Part shown: one piece after another, positions 24,332-32,023 of the stretch
How the letters are laid out: every line of letters begins with the position of its first letter
Position numbering within the stretch: position 1 is the stretch's first letter
Origin: Clostridiales bacterium
GTDB lineage: Bacteria; Bacillota; Clostridia; Christensenellales; CAG-138
Assembly: GCA_019416935.1 (NCBI GenBank)
Contig: DXWI01000008.1
Span: forward strand, 27,989 to 91,988
Reading direction: 5' to 3'
Length of the DNA stretch: 64,000 nt
Program-made: the position numbers and the translations under genes
The notes under the pieces: generated by a model
Seen by the model: only the letters and a program-made list of their open reading frames with translations
What the model was told of the DNA's origin: nothing
Database searches by the model: none

Positions 24332-24864
24332 AACGGGCTTTGATCGTTGTGGATATGCAGAATGATTTCGTCTCCGGCGTGCTCGGCACTGCCGAGGCGC
24401 GCGCCATAGAAGCAAATGTGGTGAAAACCATTTTGGAATTCGACGGCAGCATCTATTTCACGCTCGATACCCACGAGGATGACTACCTCAAGACACAGGA
24501 GGGCGCGCGCCTTCCCGTCAAGCACTGCGTCGCGGGCACTGACGGTTGGTCGCCCACGGCGGCGGTTTGGATGGCGCTCATGGAAAAGCAGGTGGCCGAC
24601 GAGGCGCACATGGTCTGCAAGGAAACGTTCGGCAGCCGTGACCTGCCCTTTCGGCTGTATGACGATCTGGGCCGCGACATCGACGAGATCCTGCTCATCG
24701 GCGTATGCACGGACATCTGCGTGATCTCCAACGCGCTGCTTCTCAAGGCATTCTTCCCGGAAACGCGCATCCTGATCGACAGCGCCTGCTGCGCGGGCGT
24801 AACGCCAGAGAGCCACCGCACCGCGCTCGACGCCATGCGCGCTTGCCAGATCGACGTATTATAA
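24328..24864 (+). CDS. Isochorismatase-family cysteine hydrolase, nicotinamidase-like
   Basis: A 178-residue hydrolase. The triad is Asp9 (VVDMQNDF), Lys98 (VCKETFGS) and Cys131 (GVCTDICV); a metal site is likely at Asp47/His49 (TLDTHEDDY). The cis-peptide region precedes Cys131. The family includes nicotinamidase PncA, which recycles nicotinamide to nicotinate; the metal-site pattern fits PncA but the substrate is not certain. It overlaps the methyltransferase stop (ATGA), so the two are co-translated. Confidence 0.85.
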   Translation: MKRALIVVDMQNDFVSGVLGTAEARAIEANVVKTILEFDGSIYFTLDTHEDDYLKTQEGARLPVKHCVAGTDGWSPTAAVWMALMEKQVADEAHMVCKETFGSRDLPFRLYDDLGRDIDEILLIGVCTDICVISNALLLKAFFPETRILIDSACCAGVTPESHRTALDAMRACQIDVL

Positions 24865-24893
24865 TCCCTTGGGAATACCAACAAAATCATGTA

Positions 24894-24918
24894 AAGGCAC
24901 GCCATTCGGGCGTGCCTT
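24894..24918 (+). terminator. Hairpin terminator after the isochorismatase-family gene
   Basis: AAGGCACGCC and GGCGTGCCTT form a perfect 10-bp stem with a 5-nt loop. The following TTCGTCATT is only a weak T tract. It separates two convergent operons. Confidence 0.65.
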
Positions 24919-24944
24919 CGTCATTGCTGAACCGTTCCCCGTAA

Positions 24945-26120
24945 CTATCTGGTGAACATAATCTTTTCGCTGTTGAACATTCTGGTGAGCACAAACGCAC
25001 CGGCGCAAGCGTAGATCACGTTGCTGACGACGGTCAGCGCAATGTGCAGTCCGTTCGTGGAAAACGCAAGAATCCCGTTCATCGCCTGTACGCTGTTATA
25101 CAGCGGAATCAGGTACAGCAGCGGCTGCTGCGGCGCGCCGTTCCCGAGCATGCTGGTAATGCCGATGAGCATGACGAGCACCATCAGCGGCGAAATCATG
25201 GTCGACGCCTCCTTGACGCTCTTGGCAAATGCAGAGATGATCGAGATCAAAGCAATGATGACCAGCACGGTGGACAGCACGACCAGCAGAAGCTGGCCAT
25301 AAGCGGCGATGCTGTAAACGCTCACGTTCATCTCCGCGCCCGACATGCCCATCAGCTTGGGCAGGGAGAGAATCGTGCCCAGAAAGCTGGAAAAGCCGCT
25401 CAGAAGGGCGATCGCGCTCAGGCTGACGATCTTGCCGATCGCCAGTTCGGAGCGCTTCATGGGCGTCACAAGCAGCGTTGCGATGGTGCCGCGCTCCTTT
25501 TCGCCTGCGATCGATTCGGGTGCAACCGCCATACAGCCGCTGAACACAAACATCAGCATGAGCATGGGCACCATCATGGAAAAGATCATGCCCGTCAGGT
25601 CGCGCTCCGAGGCAAGATCGTAATCATCCGCGCCCGCATTGATGTCAAAGCGGTTGGCAAGGCTGTTCTCGTACGCATCGAGCGCATTGATGAGCATCGC
25701 CCTTGCGCTGTCGGATGCCACGGAGGCGGAGTTGTAATAGATCTTGATGTTGGGCGCCGCTTCGCCCGACTGCACGTCATAGGCCGCCACACTGCCGTCA
25801 AATGCCTCAGGAAACTCCACATATGCAGCCGCAGCGTCGGAGGAGACCGCCTCTGTCGCCTGCGCCGCATCGTCAATGAATTGGAGCGTGAGCGGGAGCT
25901 GTGCAAAGACCGGCTCCAGGCTCTGCGGCAGCGCCTGAACACAGACAACCGGACGCTCCTCTTCCCCCACAGTGAAGCGATCCGCCATGAACGTTCCCAT
26001 GAGCGAATAGATCACATAGATCATCACGCCGGGCAGCAAAACCGTGCTCAGCAGCATGCGCCGGTCGCCAAAGAACCTCTGAAACTCTTTGCGGATAATC
26101 GTTAGGATGTTGCTCTTCAT
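24945..26120 (-). CDS. ABC-2 type transporter permease (NatB-like)
   Basis: A 391-residue permease. One membrane helix at about 22-42 is followed by a large extracytoplasmic domain (about 45-180), then five or six helices. The segment SGCMAVAPESIAGEKERGTI and TLLVTPMKRSELAIGKI is typical of the ABC-2/NatB family. It pairs with the ATPase gene upstream (4-nt overlap). Together they would export a small ion, peptide or drug; NatAB of Bacillus is a sodium exporter, but specificity is not evident. Confidence 0.88.
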   Translation of the reverse strand: MKSNILTIIRKEFQRFFGDRRMLLSTVLLPGVMIYVIYSLMGTFMADRFTVGEEERPVVCVQALPQSLEPVFAQLPLTLQFIDDAAQATEAVSSDAAAAYVEFPEAFDGSVAAYDVQSGEAAPNIKIYYNSASVASDSARAMLINALDAYENSLANRFDINAGADDYDLASERDLTGMIFSMMVPMLMLMFVFSGCMAVAPESIAGEKERGTIATLLVTPMKRSELAIGKIVSLSAIALLSGFSSFLGTILSLPKLMGMSGAEMNVSVYSIAAYGQLLLVVLSTVLVIIALISIISAFAKSVKEASTMISPLMVLVMLIGITSMLGNGAPQQPLLYLIPLYNSVQAMNGILAFSTNGLHIALTVVSNVIYACAGAFVLTRMFNSEKIMFTR

Positions 26121-26896
26121 ATCTGCTCGCCCCCCATCCGCTCGTCATAAAGCTGGAAAAACCGATCCTCCAGCGTTTTGCCGTCCTTGACGGCCGGAAG
26201 CGTATCGCAGCAGACCATTTTCCCGCCGATGATGACGCCAACGCGGTCGCAGAGCTTTTCCGCCAGATCGAAGATATGCGTGGAGAGGAGAATGCTTTTG
26301 CCCGCATTGCGGCATTCAGACAAAAAATCCGTGACCACGCGGGCGGTGATGACGTCAAGACCGTTTGTGGGCTCGTCGAAGATGATCACATCCGGGTCGT
26401 GTACCACGGAGATCACGAGCGATACCTTCTGTTTCATGCCGGTGGAGAGGTTGCCCACCTTCACCTCCTGAAATGCATCGATGCCAAAGCGTCTGAACAG
26501 CCGCTCCTTCCGCTCGGCGCGCAGCGCGGCCGGCACGCCATGGAGATCGGAAAAGAAGTCGTACAGGGCGTTTGGAGTAAAAAAGTCCTCGAGCTTGAGC
26601 TCGCTCGTCAGGAAACCGATCCTAGCACGCACGTCGCCCGGCGCGGTACGGATGCTCGCGCTGTCCACAATGGCCTCGCCCGCATCCGGATGGATCAGTG
26701 TGGCCAGCATGCGCAGCGTCGTCGTTTTACCCGCGCCGTTCGGTCCCAAGAGGCCAAAGACCTCGCCGCGATAGGCGGTGAAGGACAGATCGTCCACCGC
26801 TACACGGCAGGTCTCCTTGGTATGCTCCAGCTTCTGCTGCTTTTTGGACAGATAGAACGTTTTGCGAAGATTTGTGACCGTAATGACCGGATCCAT
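26117..26896 (-). CDS. ABC transporter ATP-binding protein (NatA-like)
   Basis: A 259-residue ATPase. Walker A is LLGPNGAGKTTT, the signature is LSTGMKQK, Walker B is DVIIFDEPTNGLD and the switch His is in LLSTHIF. A NatA-type extension after beta-1 (YLSKKQQKLEHTKETCR) is present. The ATG at 26896 has GAAGGAGG 8 nt upstream; an earlier in-frame ATG is less likely. It overlaps the permease gene by 4 nt. Confidence 0.93.
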   Translation of the reverse strand: MDPVITVTNLRKTFYLSKKQQKLEHTKETCRVAVDDLSFTAYRGEVFGLLGPNGAGKTTTLRMLATLIHPDAGEAIVDSASIRTAPGDVRARIGFLTSELKLEDFFTPNALYDFFSDLHGVPAALRAERKERLFRRFGIDAFQEVKVGNLSTGMKQKVSLVISVVHDPDVIIFDEPTNGLDVITARVVTDFLSECRNAGKSILLSTHIFDLAEKLCDRVGVIIGGKMVCCDTLPAVKDGKTLEDRFFQLYDERMGGEQI

Positions 26897-26970
26897 GGGG
26901 GCCTCCTTCCGCCGCTCACAGAGCAAGCGATAAAAGGATACCATATTTTGCCGCATCGTGCAACGCTGCC

Positions 26971-27126
26971 CTACTTTTCATTGGCGTCGACCCGCTCCTT
27001 GGCATCCGCGATTGCGGATGTTTCGGGATACTGTATGCCGGTCACCGGATTGCAGTTCTCCTTGACGATGAGCAGATTGGTCGCATAGCGCTGCGCCATG
27101 TCGGATTTCTTTCGTTCCTCCTGCAT
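26971..27126 (-). CDS. Small spore surface protein, CDIF630_02480-like (DUF3787)
   Basis: A 51-residue hydrophilic protein. It starts MQEERKKSDMAQRYATNLLI and ends with the conserved block NPVTGIQYPETSAIADAKER plus VDANEK. I relate this, from memory, to the DUF3787 family that includes a small Clostridioides difficile spore surface protein. GGAGGTGAG lies about 8 nt before the ATG at 27126. It is likely monocistronic. No sporulation promoter was recognised upstream. Confidence 0.65.
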   Translation of the reverse strand: MQEERKKSDMAQRYATNLLIVKENCNPVTGIQYPETSAIADAKERVDANEK

Positions 27127-27175
27127 TGCTTTCTCACCTCCTGCCAATAGCGTGGTCGAATTCGCAAAAAGGATA

Positions 27176-27206
27176 CAAAACCGGTGCAGAAATTTCCGCA
27201 CCGGTC
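27176..27206 (-). terminator. Terminator hairpin closing element copy B
   Basis: On the minus strand ACCGGTGC and GCACCGGT pair around GGAAATTTCT, followed by TTTTG. Sequence and loop match the left hairpin of the same element (27407-27440) at 24 of 27 positions. Confidence 0.7.
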
Positions 27207-27440
27207 TAGGCCGTCAAAAAACTCCGTTTTTTGGCGGCATTTTTGCTGCGGCAGGGATACACTTGCAGGTTTGACGCGGCAAACCTACAAATAAGGTGTC
27301 AAAAGCACCGCACTGGTCGCTGCTTTTGACGAATTTTATGGTTCTTCCTGCGCAATTTTCGTGCGCGAACCGCCGGAGCGGTTCGCATCGTCACTTCTTT
27401 GACAATCTGAACCGGTGCAGAGGTTTCCGCGCCGGTTCAG
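27176..27440 (-). ncRNA. Structured intergenic element, copy B (undescribed, two copies in window)
   Basis: Minus-strand homologue of the element at 12227-12476. In transcript order it has: left hairpin (27440-27407); a GTCA/TGAC hairpin (27402-27389); a perfect stem GCGAACCGC/GCGGTTCGC (27386-27365); the conserved GGAAGAACCAT block; stem GTCAAAAGCAGC/GGTGCTTTTGAC (27330-27298); a 13-bp stem (27292-27261); the conserved CCTGCCGCAGCA block; stem CCGCCAAAAAAC/GTTTTTTGACGG (27237-27211); and a terminator (27206-27176). It starts 23 nt after the stop of the co-oriented membrane protein gene. Confidence 0.75.
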
Positions 27441-27462
27441 TGTATGTCGGAATCCTGCGCGA

Positions 27463-28251
27463 TCAGATGATTCTGCGCTTTTGGGCAAGAAGTTGGCCAT
27501 CGGCATACAGGCGCATCCATCCGCTGAAGCCTTCGGCAACGGCGGAGCAAACGATCGGAACGCCGTTTACGCGCGCACTCAACGCATACCGCAGTTCGAC
27601 AAGCCCTGTCCACTCGCTGTATACCTGCCCGTCGACGACCAAAATGGTGCGCGGTTCCCTGCGATAGACCTCTATCTGCATGCCCTTGTACGTTTCGGAG
27701 AACACCCGTCTGCCGCGCCCATCATACGGCCCCAGCGGACAGCTTGGCAGGCCGTTCACCGCTTCCGTTTCCGCCGTTTCCACCGGCTTTATATCCTGCG
27801 CACAGGCGTTTGTTTGAACCGGCAGCGCTGCGAGCTTTGCCGCGGCTTTTACGCCGCTGACCAAGGAAACGATTACCCAGATATGGAATACCGCGTCCAG
27901 CACGCTCGATGTATCTGCGCGCAGAATGATCCAGCCGATCAAAAAAACAGTGTCGAGCGCATAGACGGCCAAGGAGGCAATCAACCAGCGCGTATTGTTT
28001 TTGGACAGCACATAGCACAGCACGAACAGACCGATAAACAGCGCGCCGATCACGAGCCCGGCGGCCTCCTGTCCACGGCCGGAACCTGCAAAATAGGCGT
28101 AGGCGATCTGCGGAATGGCTGCGGAGAACAGGTTGCGCAAACCGAAGCGCGCGGCCATGGCGACCACGTTGCACGCGGTCAAAACGGTCATCAGGAGCAG
28201 ATTGCTGCGGGCTGCGGTATAGGTCTTCTGTAGTTTCTCACGTTCATTCAT
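27463..28251 (-). CDS. Unrecognised membrane protein with C-terminal soluble domain
   Basis: A 262-residue protein. It has four predicted membrane helices (about 17-38, 58-80, 85-110 and 118-140; for example LVIGALFIGLFVLCYVLSKN). A soluble C-terminal domain of about 100 residues follows (GMQIEVYRREPRTILVVDGQ). I do not recognise a family. It lies downstream of rplQ but after that operon's terminator, and is followed by element copy B. Confidence 0.7.
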   Translation of the reverse strand: MNEREKLQKTYTAARSNLLLMTVLTACNVVAMAARFGLRNLFSAAIPQIAYAYFAGSGRGQEAAGLVIGALFIGLFVLCYVLSKNNTRWLIASLAVYALDTVFLIGWIILRADTSSVLDAVFHIWVIVSLVSGVKAAAKLAALPVQTNACAQDIKPVETAETEAVNGLPSCPLGPYDGRGRRVFSETYKGMQIEVYRREPRTILVVDGQVYSEWTGLVELRYALSARVNGVPIVCSAVAEGFSGWMRLYADGQLLAQKRRII

Positions 28252-28275
28252 GGAAAAGTACGCTCCTTCTAACAG

Positions 28276-28306
28276 AAAAGCGGCGTACAGAAGCTTCTGT
28301 ACGTCG
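28276..28306 (-). terminator. Terminator of the S10-spc-alpha superoperon
   Basis: On the minus strand GCGACGTACAG and CTGTACGCCGC pair around AAGCTT and are followed by TTTTCTGTT. It lies 17 nt after the rplQ stop. Confidence 0.85.
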
Positions 28307-28322
28307 CTCGGTGCATCGGCTG

Positions 28323-28829
28323 TCAGACAAGCTCGAGGACAACCATCTCCGCGGCGTCGCCGCGACGGGGCCCCAGCTTATAGATCCGGGTGTAGCCACC
28401 GCGGCCGACTTCGCTGTTGCGCTTGTCATACTTCGGCGCGAGATCACGGAACAGCTTCTCCACGACGGGATGCGCGCGATCCGCGGTGCGCTCTTTGTAG
28501 TCCGACTTGCTCTCGCCCTTTTCCTTGGGCGCGGGCATATCATAGAGATAGGACATGATCATGCGGCGAGCATGCAGCTTCGACGGCTGATCGACGACCT
28601 TCTCGACCTTGACGATCTGGTCTTTCTCGTTGTAGGTGTCCTTCTCCACGGTGTTGCTGTTGCTGTATTCCTTGACGGCCAGCGTGATCAGCTTTTCGGC
28701 AATGGAGCGAACCTCTTTGGCACGCGCTTCGGTGGTGACGATCTTGCCGTTCCACAGGAGCGCCGTGGTGAGGTTGCGCAGCATCGCAACGCGCTGGTCA
28801 GAGGACTTACCAAGCTTGCGGTTTGCCAT
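28323..28829 (-). CDS. rplQ: 50S ribosomal protein L17, long form
   Basis: L17 of 168 residues against about 120 in Bacillus. The core is conserved at both ends: KLGKSSDQRVAMLRNLTTAL and GGYTRIYKLGPRRGDAAEM. The extra length is two inserts: about 28 residues after LAVKEY, rich in Asn/Glu/Lys, and about 15 after SYLYDMP (PAPKEKGESKSDYKER). Last gene of the superoperon, 14 nt after rpoA. Confidence 0.96.
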   Translation of the reverse strand: MANRKLGKSSDQRVAMLRNLTTALLWNGKIVTTEARAKEVRSIAEKLITLAVKEYSNSNTVEKDTYNEKDQIVKVEKVVDQPSKLHARRMIMSYLYDMPAPKEKGESKSDYKERTADRAHPVVEKLFRDLAPKYDKRNSEVGRGGYTRIYKLGPRRGDAAEMVVLELV

Positions 28830-28843
28830 TTTAGGTTCCTCCC

Positions 28844-29785
28844 TTATTCATCACTCGCGCGAAGGGACAGCCCCAGCGCGCTCAATTTCTGCTGCACTTC
28901 CTCCAGGGACTTGCGTCCGAGGTTGCGCACCTTCATCATCTCGTCCTCATCGCGCTGCACAAGTTCTTCGACCGTGTTGATGCCGGCGCGCTTGAGGCAG
29001 TTGTAGGAGCGGACCGAAAGATCAAGATCTTCGATGTTCATCTCGAGGATCTTTTCCTTCTTGCTCTCCTCTTTCTCGACGAGGATCTCCACGCCCTGCA
29101 CATGATCCGTCAGGTTGATGAACAGCATCAGATGCTCGGTGAGAATCTTTGCCGCAAGGCTCGCCGCCTCGTCGGGCTTGATGCTCTCATCCGTCCAGAT
29201 CTCAAGCGTAAGCTTGTCGTAATCGGTGATCTGGCCGACACGGGTGTTCTCCACCGTGAAGTTCACCTTCTGGATCGGCGTATAGATGGAGTCGATGGCG
29301 ATCTCGCCAATGGGCATGTCGGGGCGCTTGTTGCGCTCGACCGTCACATAGCCGCGGCCATGCTCAAGCATCATTTCGATGTGGAGCTTGGCGCCCGCAT
29401 CCAGCGTTGCGATGTGAAGTTCCGGATTGATGACCTCAACATCCGCATCGGGCAGAATATCGCCCGCTGTGACTTCGCACTCACCGGCAGCGTCGATGAT
29501 GACCTTCTTCGGTTCGCTGCAATGCAGTTTGCAGCAGAGCGCCTTGAGGTTGAGAATGATCTCCGTCACATCCTCCTTGACGCCCTCGATCGTCGAGAAC
29601 TCATGCAGGACGCCATCAATGCGCACGGAGGTCACCGCGACACCGGGCAGACTGGAAAGCAGCACGCGGCGCATGGAGTTACCGAGGGTCGTACCGAATC
29701 CGCGCTCCAACGGCTCAACGACAAACTTACCGTATCGATCCGTCAATTCCACACATTCGAGCTTGGGTTTTTCGATCTCTATCAT
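28844..29785 (-). CDS. rpoA: DNA-directed RNA polymerase subunit alpha
   Basis: A 313-residue alpha subunit. The N-terminal domain (1-230) has VEPLERGFGTTLGNSMRRVL, used for dimerisation and beta/beta' assembly. The C-terminal domain (about 245-313) has LDLSVRSYNCLKRAGINTVE and VRNLGRKSLEEVQQKLSALG, which contacts UP elements and activators. Normal length. It follows rpsD by 49 nt. Confidence 0.98.
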   Translation of the reverse strand: MIEIEKPKLECVELTDRYGKFVVEPLERGFGTTLGNSMRRVLLSSLPGVAVTSVRIDGVLHEFSTIEGVKEDVTEIILNLKALCCKLHCSEPKKVIIDAAGECEVTAGDILPDADVEVINPELHIATLDAGAKLHIEMMLEHGRGYVTVERNKRPDMPIGEIAIDSIYTPIQKVNFTVENTRVGQITDYDKLTLEIWTDESIKPDEAASLAAKILTEHLMLFINLTDHVQGVEILVEKEESKKEKILEMNIEDLDLSVRSYNCLKRAGINTVEELVQRDEDEMMKVRNLGRKSLEEVQQKLSALGLSLRASDE

Positions 29786-29834
29786 GTCATACCCTCCTTA
29801 GTCGTTTGTTGCTTAGGACAAGCCACACGGCTGA

Positions 29835-30461
29835 TTACCTGGAGTAGTACTCAACGATGAGGTGCTCTTCGATCGTCAAGTCAATATCCTCGCGCTGCGG
29901 CAGCGCCAGCACCTTACCGGTCAGCTTCTCGGCGTCGAGCTCGAGCCACTTCGGAACGGTGCGGCTTGCACCCTGCTCCTTCAGGGACTTAAAGCATTCG
30001 ACGTCGCCGCTCTTTTCGCGGACGGAGATCACGTCGCCGACCTTCACCTGATAGGAAGCGATGTCAACCTTCTTGCCGTTCACGCGGATGTGGCCGTGCG
30101 TCACCATCTGGCGCGCCATCGGTCGGGACTCGCCGAAGTTCAGGCGGTACGCCACGTTGTCAAGGCGCTGCTCGAGCAGGGCGAGCATGTTCTCGCCGGT
30201 TACGCCGCGCATGTTGGTGGCCAATTCATAGTATTTCCGAAACTGGGATTCCAATACGCCATACGCGCGACGGACTTTCTGCTTTTCACGGAGCTGAATG
30301 CCGTACTCGGACTGCTTGCGGCGGCCCTGACCGTGCATTCCCGGCGGGGTGTGACGCTTGGTCACAGAGCACTTGTCGGAGTAGCAGCGGTCGCCCTTGA
30401 GGAACAGCTTCGTACCTTCGCGACGGCACTGCCTGCAGACGGAACCTGTATATCTAGCCAT
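29835..30461 (-). CDS. rpsD: 30S ribosomal protein S4
   Basis: A 208-residue S4. The N-terminus ARYTGSVCRQCRREGTKLFL contains CRQC, and CYSDKC follows, suggesting a zinc-binding S4 form. The S4 RNA-binding motif is RLDNVAYRLNFGESRPMARQ followed by MVTHGHIRVNGKKVDI. S4 is a primary 16S binder and often represses its operon. Confidence 0.98.
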   Translation of the reverse strand: MARYTGSVCRQCRREGTKLFLKGDRCYSDKCSVTKRHTPPGMHGQGRRKQSEYGIQLREKQKVRRAYGVLESQFRKYYELATNMRGVTGENMLALLEQRLDNVAYRLNFGESRPMARQMVTHGHIRVNGKKVDIASYQVKVGDVISVREKSGDVECFKSLKEQGASRTVPKWLELDAEKLTGKVLALPQREDIDLTIEEHLIVEYYSR

Positions 30462-30476
30462 AGCTGTATTGCCTCC

Positions 30477-30878
30477 TTACACTCTTCTGCGCTTGGGCGG
30501 ACGGCATCCATTGTGCGGGATGGGGGTCACGTCCTTGATCATGTTGACCTCAAGACCAGCGGTCTGCAGCGCGCGGATTGCGGCTTCACGGCCGGAGCCG
30601 GGGCCCTTCACATAGACCTCAACGGTGCGCAGGCCATGCTCCATCGCGGCGCGGGCAGCGGTTTCGGCAGCCATCTGCGATGCAAACGGCGTGGACTTCT
30701 TGCTGCCGCGGAAGCCGAGGGAACCAGCGCTGGACCAGGAGATCGCGTTGCCCTGTAGGTCGGTGATGGTAACGAGCGTGTTGTTGAACGAAGAACGGAT
30801 GTGCGCTGCACCGCGCTCAATGTTCTTCTTTTCACGACGCTTGCGAGAAACTGTTTTCTTAATCTTCGCCTTAGCCAT
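30477..30878 (-). CDS. rpsK: 30S ribosomal protein S11
   Basis: A 133-residue S11: GAAHIRSSFNNTLVTITDLQ, the SSAGSLGFRGSKKSTPFASQ block, and the C-terminal DVTPIPHNGCRPPKRRRV. Normal length. It is 14 nt after rpsM. Confidence 0.98.
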   Translation of the reverse strand: MAKAKIKKTVSRKRREKKNIERGAAHIRSSFNNTLVTITDLQGNAISWSSAGSLGFRGSKKSTPFASQMAAETAARAAMEHGLRTVEVYVKGPGSGREAAIRALQTAGLEVNMIKDVTPIPHNGCRPPKRRRV

Positions 30879-30892
30879 GTCTCGCTACCCCC

Positions 30893-31261
30893 TTACTTTC
30901 TCTTACCGCTCTGGGTGCGTTTGGGACCCTTGCGGGTTCTTGCGTTCTGCTTGGTGCTCTGTCCGCGGACGGGCAGGCCCTTGCGGTGGCGAACGCCACG
31001 GTAGCAGCTGATCTCAATCAACCGCTTGATGTTCAGCGAGGTTTCGCGGCGCAGATCGCCCTCTACCTTCACGTTGTGGTCAATATACTCTCTGAGCTTG
31101 TTGACATCGTTCTCGTCCATATCGCGCACGCGGATATCGGGATCAACGCCAGTCGCTGCGAGGATGTCCGAAGCGGTCTTGCGGCCGATACCATAGATAT
31201 AGGTCAAGCCGATTTCGATGCGCTTATCTCTGGGAAGATCTACGCCAGCAATACGTGCCAT
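30893..31261 (-). CDS. rpsM: 30S ribosomal protein S13
   Basis: A 122-residue S13: MARIAGVDLPRDKRIEIGLT, helix-hairpin-helix IYGIGRKTASDILAATGVDP, and the C-terminal GLPVRGQSTKQNARTRKGPK. It lies 102 nt downstream of rpmJ, a gap that holds a hairpin (31311-31349). Confidence 0.98.
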   Translation of the reverse strand: MARIAGVDLPRDKRIEIGLTYIYGIGRKTASDILAATGVDPDIRVRDMDENDVNKLREYIDHNVKVEGDLRRETSLNIKRLIEISCYRGVRHRKGLPVRGQSTKQNARTRKGPKRTQSGKRK

Positions 31262-31310
31262 ATCGTTCCTTTACCTCCGTCAAAATTTCGGTTTTGATTC
31301 TATTTACATT

Positions 31311-31349
31311 CCGCCGGAAATGCGCCAAAGGCGCCAGCCGCTCCGACGG
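31311..31349 (-). promoter_or_regulatory. Hairpin in the rpmJ-rpsM gap, possible alpha-operon leader
   Basis: On the minus strand CCGTCGG...TGGCGCC pairs with GGCGCA...CCGGCGG around a TTT loop, with a small internal bulge. The 102-nt gap is the longest inside the superoperon. In E. coli S4 represses the alpha operon through a structure just before rpsM, so a regulatory role is possible. Confidence 0.4.
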
Positions 31350-31363
31350 ATATCTTTTGTGGC

Positions 31364-31477
31364 TTAACCCTGCTTCTGCTTATGCTTCGGGTTCTCACAG
31401 ATGATCATGATCCGACCCTTGCGCTTGATGACCTTGCACTTTTCGCAAATCGGTTTCACAGACGGTCTGACTTTCAT
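31364..31477 (-). CDS. rpmJ: 50S ribosomal protein L36
   Basis: A 37-residue L36: MKVRPSVKPICEKCKVIKRK, then GRIMIICENPKHKQKQG. The zinc ligands Cys11, Cys14, Cys27 and His32 are present, so this is the zinc-containing form. AAAGGAG precedes the ATG. It lies between infA and rpsM as in other Firmicutes. Confidence 0.96.
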   Translation of the reverse strand: MKVRPSVKPICEKCKVIKRKGRIMIICENPKHKQKQG

Positions 31478-31500
31478 GGTGATGCTCCTTTCAAGTTCTG

Positions 31501-31722
31501 TCAATTCTTACCGCGCCAGGTAATGCGGCCACGGGTCAAATCGTACGGGGACAGCTCCACTGTCACCTTGTCGCCGGGAAGAATGCGGATGAAGTTCATC
31601 CGAAGCTTTCCCGATATCGTTGCCAGTATCTTATGCCCGTTCTGAAGCTTGACCTCAAACATTGCGTTGGGGTGCGCTTCGGAAACGATGCCTTCCACTT
31701 CAATGACGTCCTGCTTTGACAA
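31501..31722 (-). CDS. infA: Translation initiation factor IF-1
   Basis: A 73-residue OB-fold protein: SKQDVIEVEGIVSEAHPNAM and FIRILPGDKVTVELSPYDLT. The start is TTG at 31722, because AGGAGGG lies 5 nt upstream and the resulting length matches IF-1 (72); no ATG is available in frame. Confidence 0.96.
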   Translation of the reverse strand: MSKQDVIEVEGIVSEAHPNAMFEVKLQNGHKILATISGKLRMNFIRILPGDKVTVELSPYDLTRGRITWRGKN

Positions 31723-31732
31723 GCTATCCCTC

Positions 31733-32023
31733 CTACTTTTGTTTTTCGGTGTTGTACCCGAGGGCCAACAGATGTTTGCGGATCTCGGCATCCTGCACGC
31801 CGGTTCCGTCCTTCAGCCGTTCCGCAATCGGCTCGGCCAAAACCGGCTCCACGCGCAGGTGCATCAGCTTTTTCTTCTTCGGGTGCGCAGCCTTGCGCAG
31901 CGCGCCGTCGGCAAGATACACATGTTTGTCGTCCGCAATGCCCGTGATCAGAAACGCGCGTCCCCGATCCCGGCCGGCTCTAGAGATCACCACGCGGCCG
32001 AGGACTGATTCCGTTTCGCTCAT
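31733..32023 (-). CDS. KOW domain-containing RNA-binding protein (L14e-like)
   Basis: A 96-residue protein: VLGRVVISRAGRDRGRAFLI is a KOW-type beta-barrel, followed by a basic HPKKKKLMHLRVEP segment. Such L14e/KOW proteins sit between map and infA in many Clostridia. They are assumed to bind ribosomal RNA; role not established. The start overlaps the map stop by 4 nt (ATGA). Confidence 0.88.
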   Translation of the reverse strand: MSETESVLGRVVISRAGRDRGRAFLITGIADDKHVYLADGALRKAAHPKKKKLMHLRVEPVLAEPIAERLKDGTGVQDAEIRKHLLALGYNTEKQK

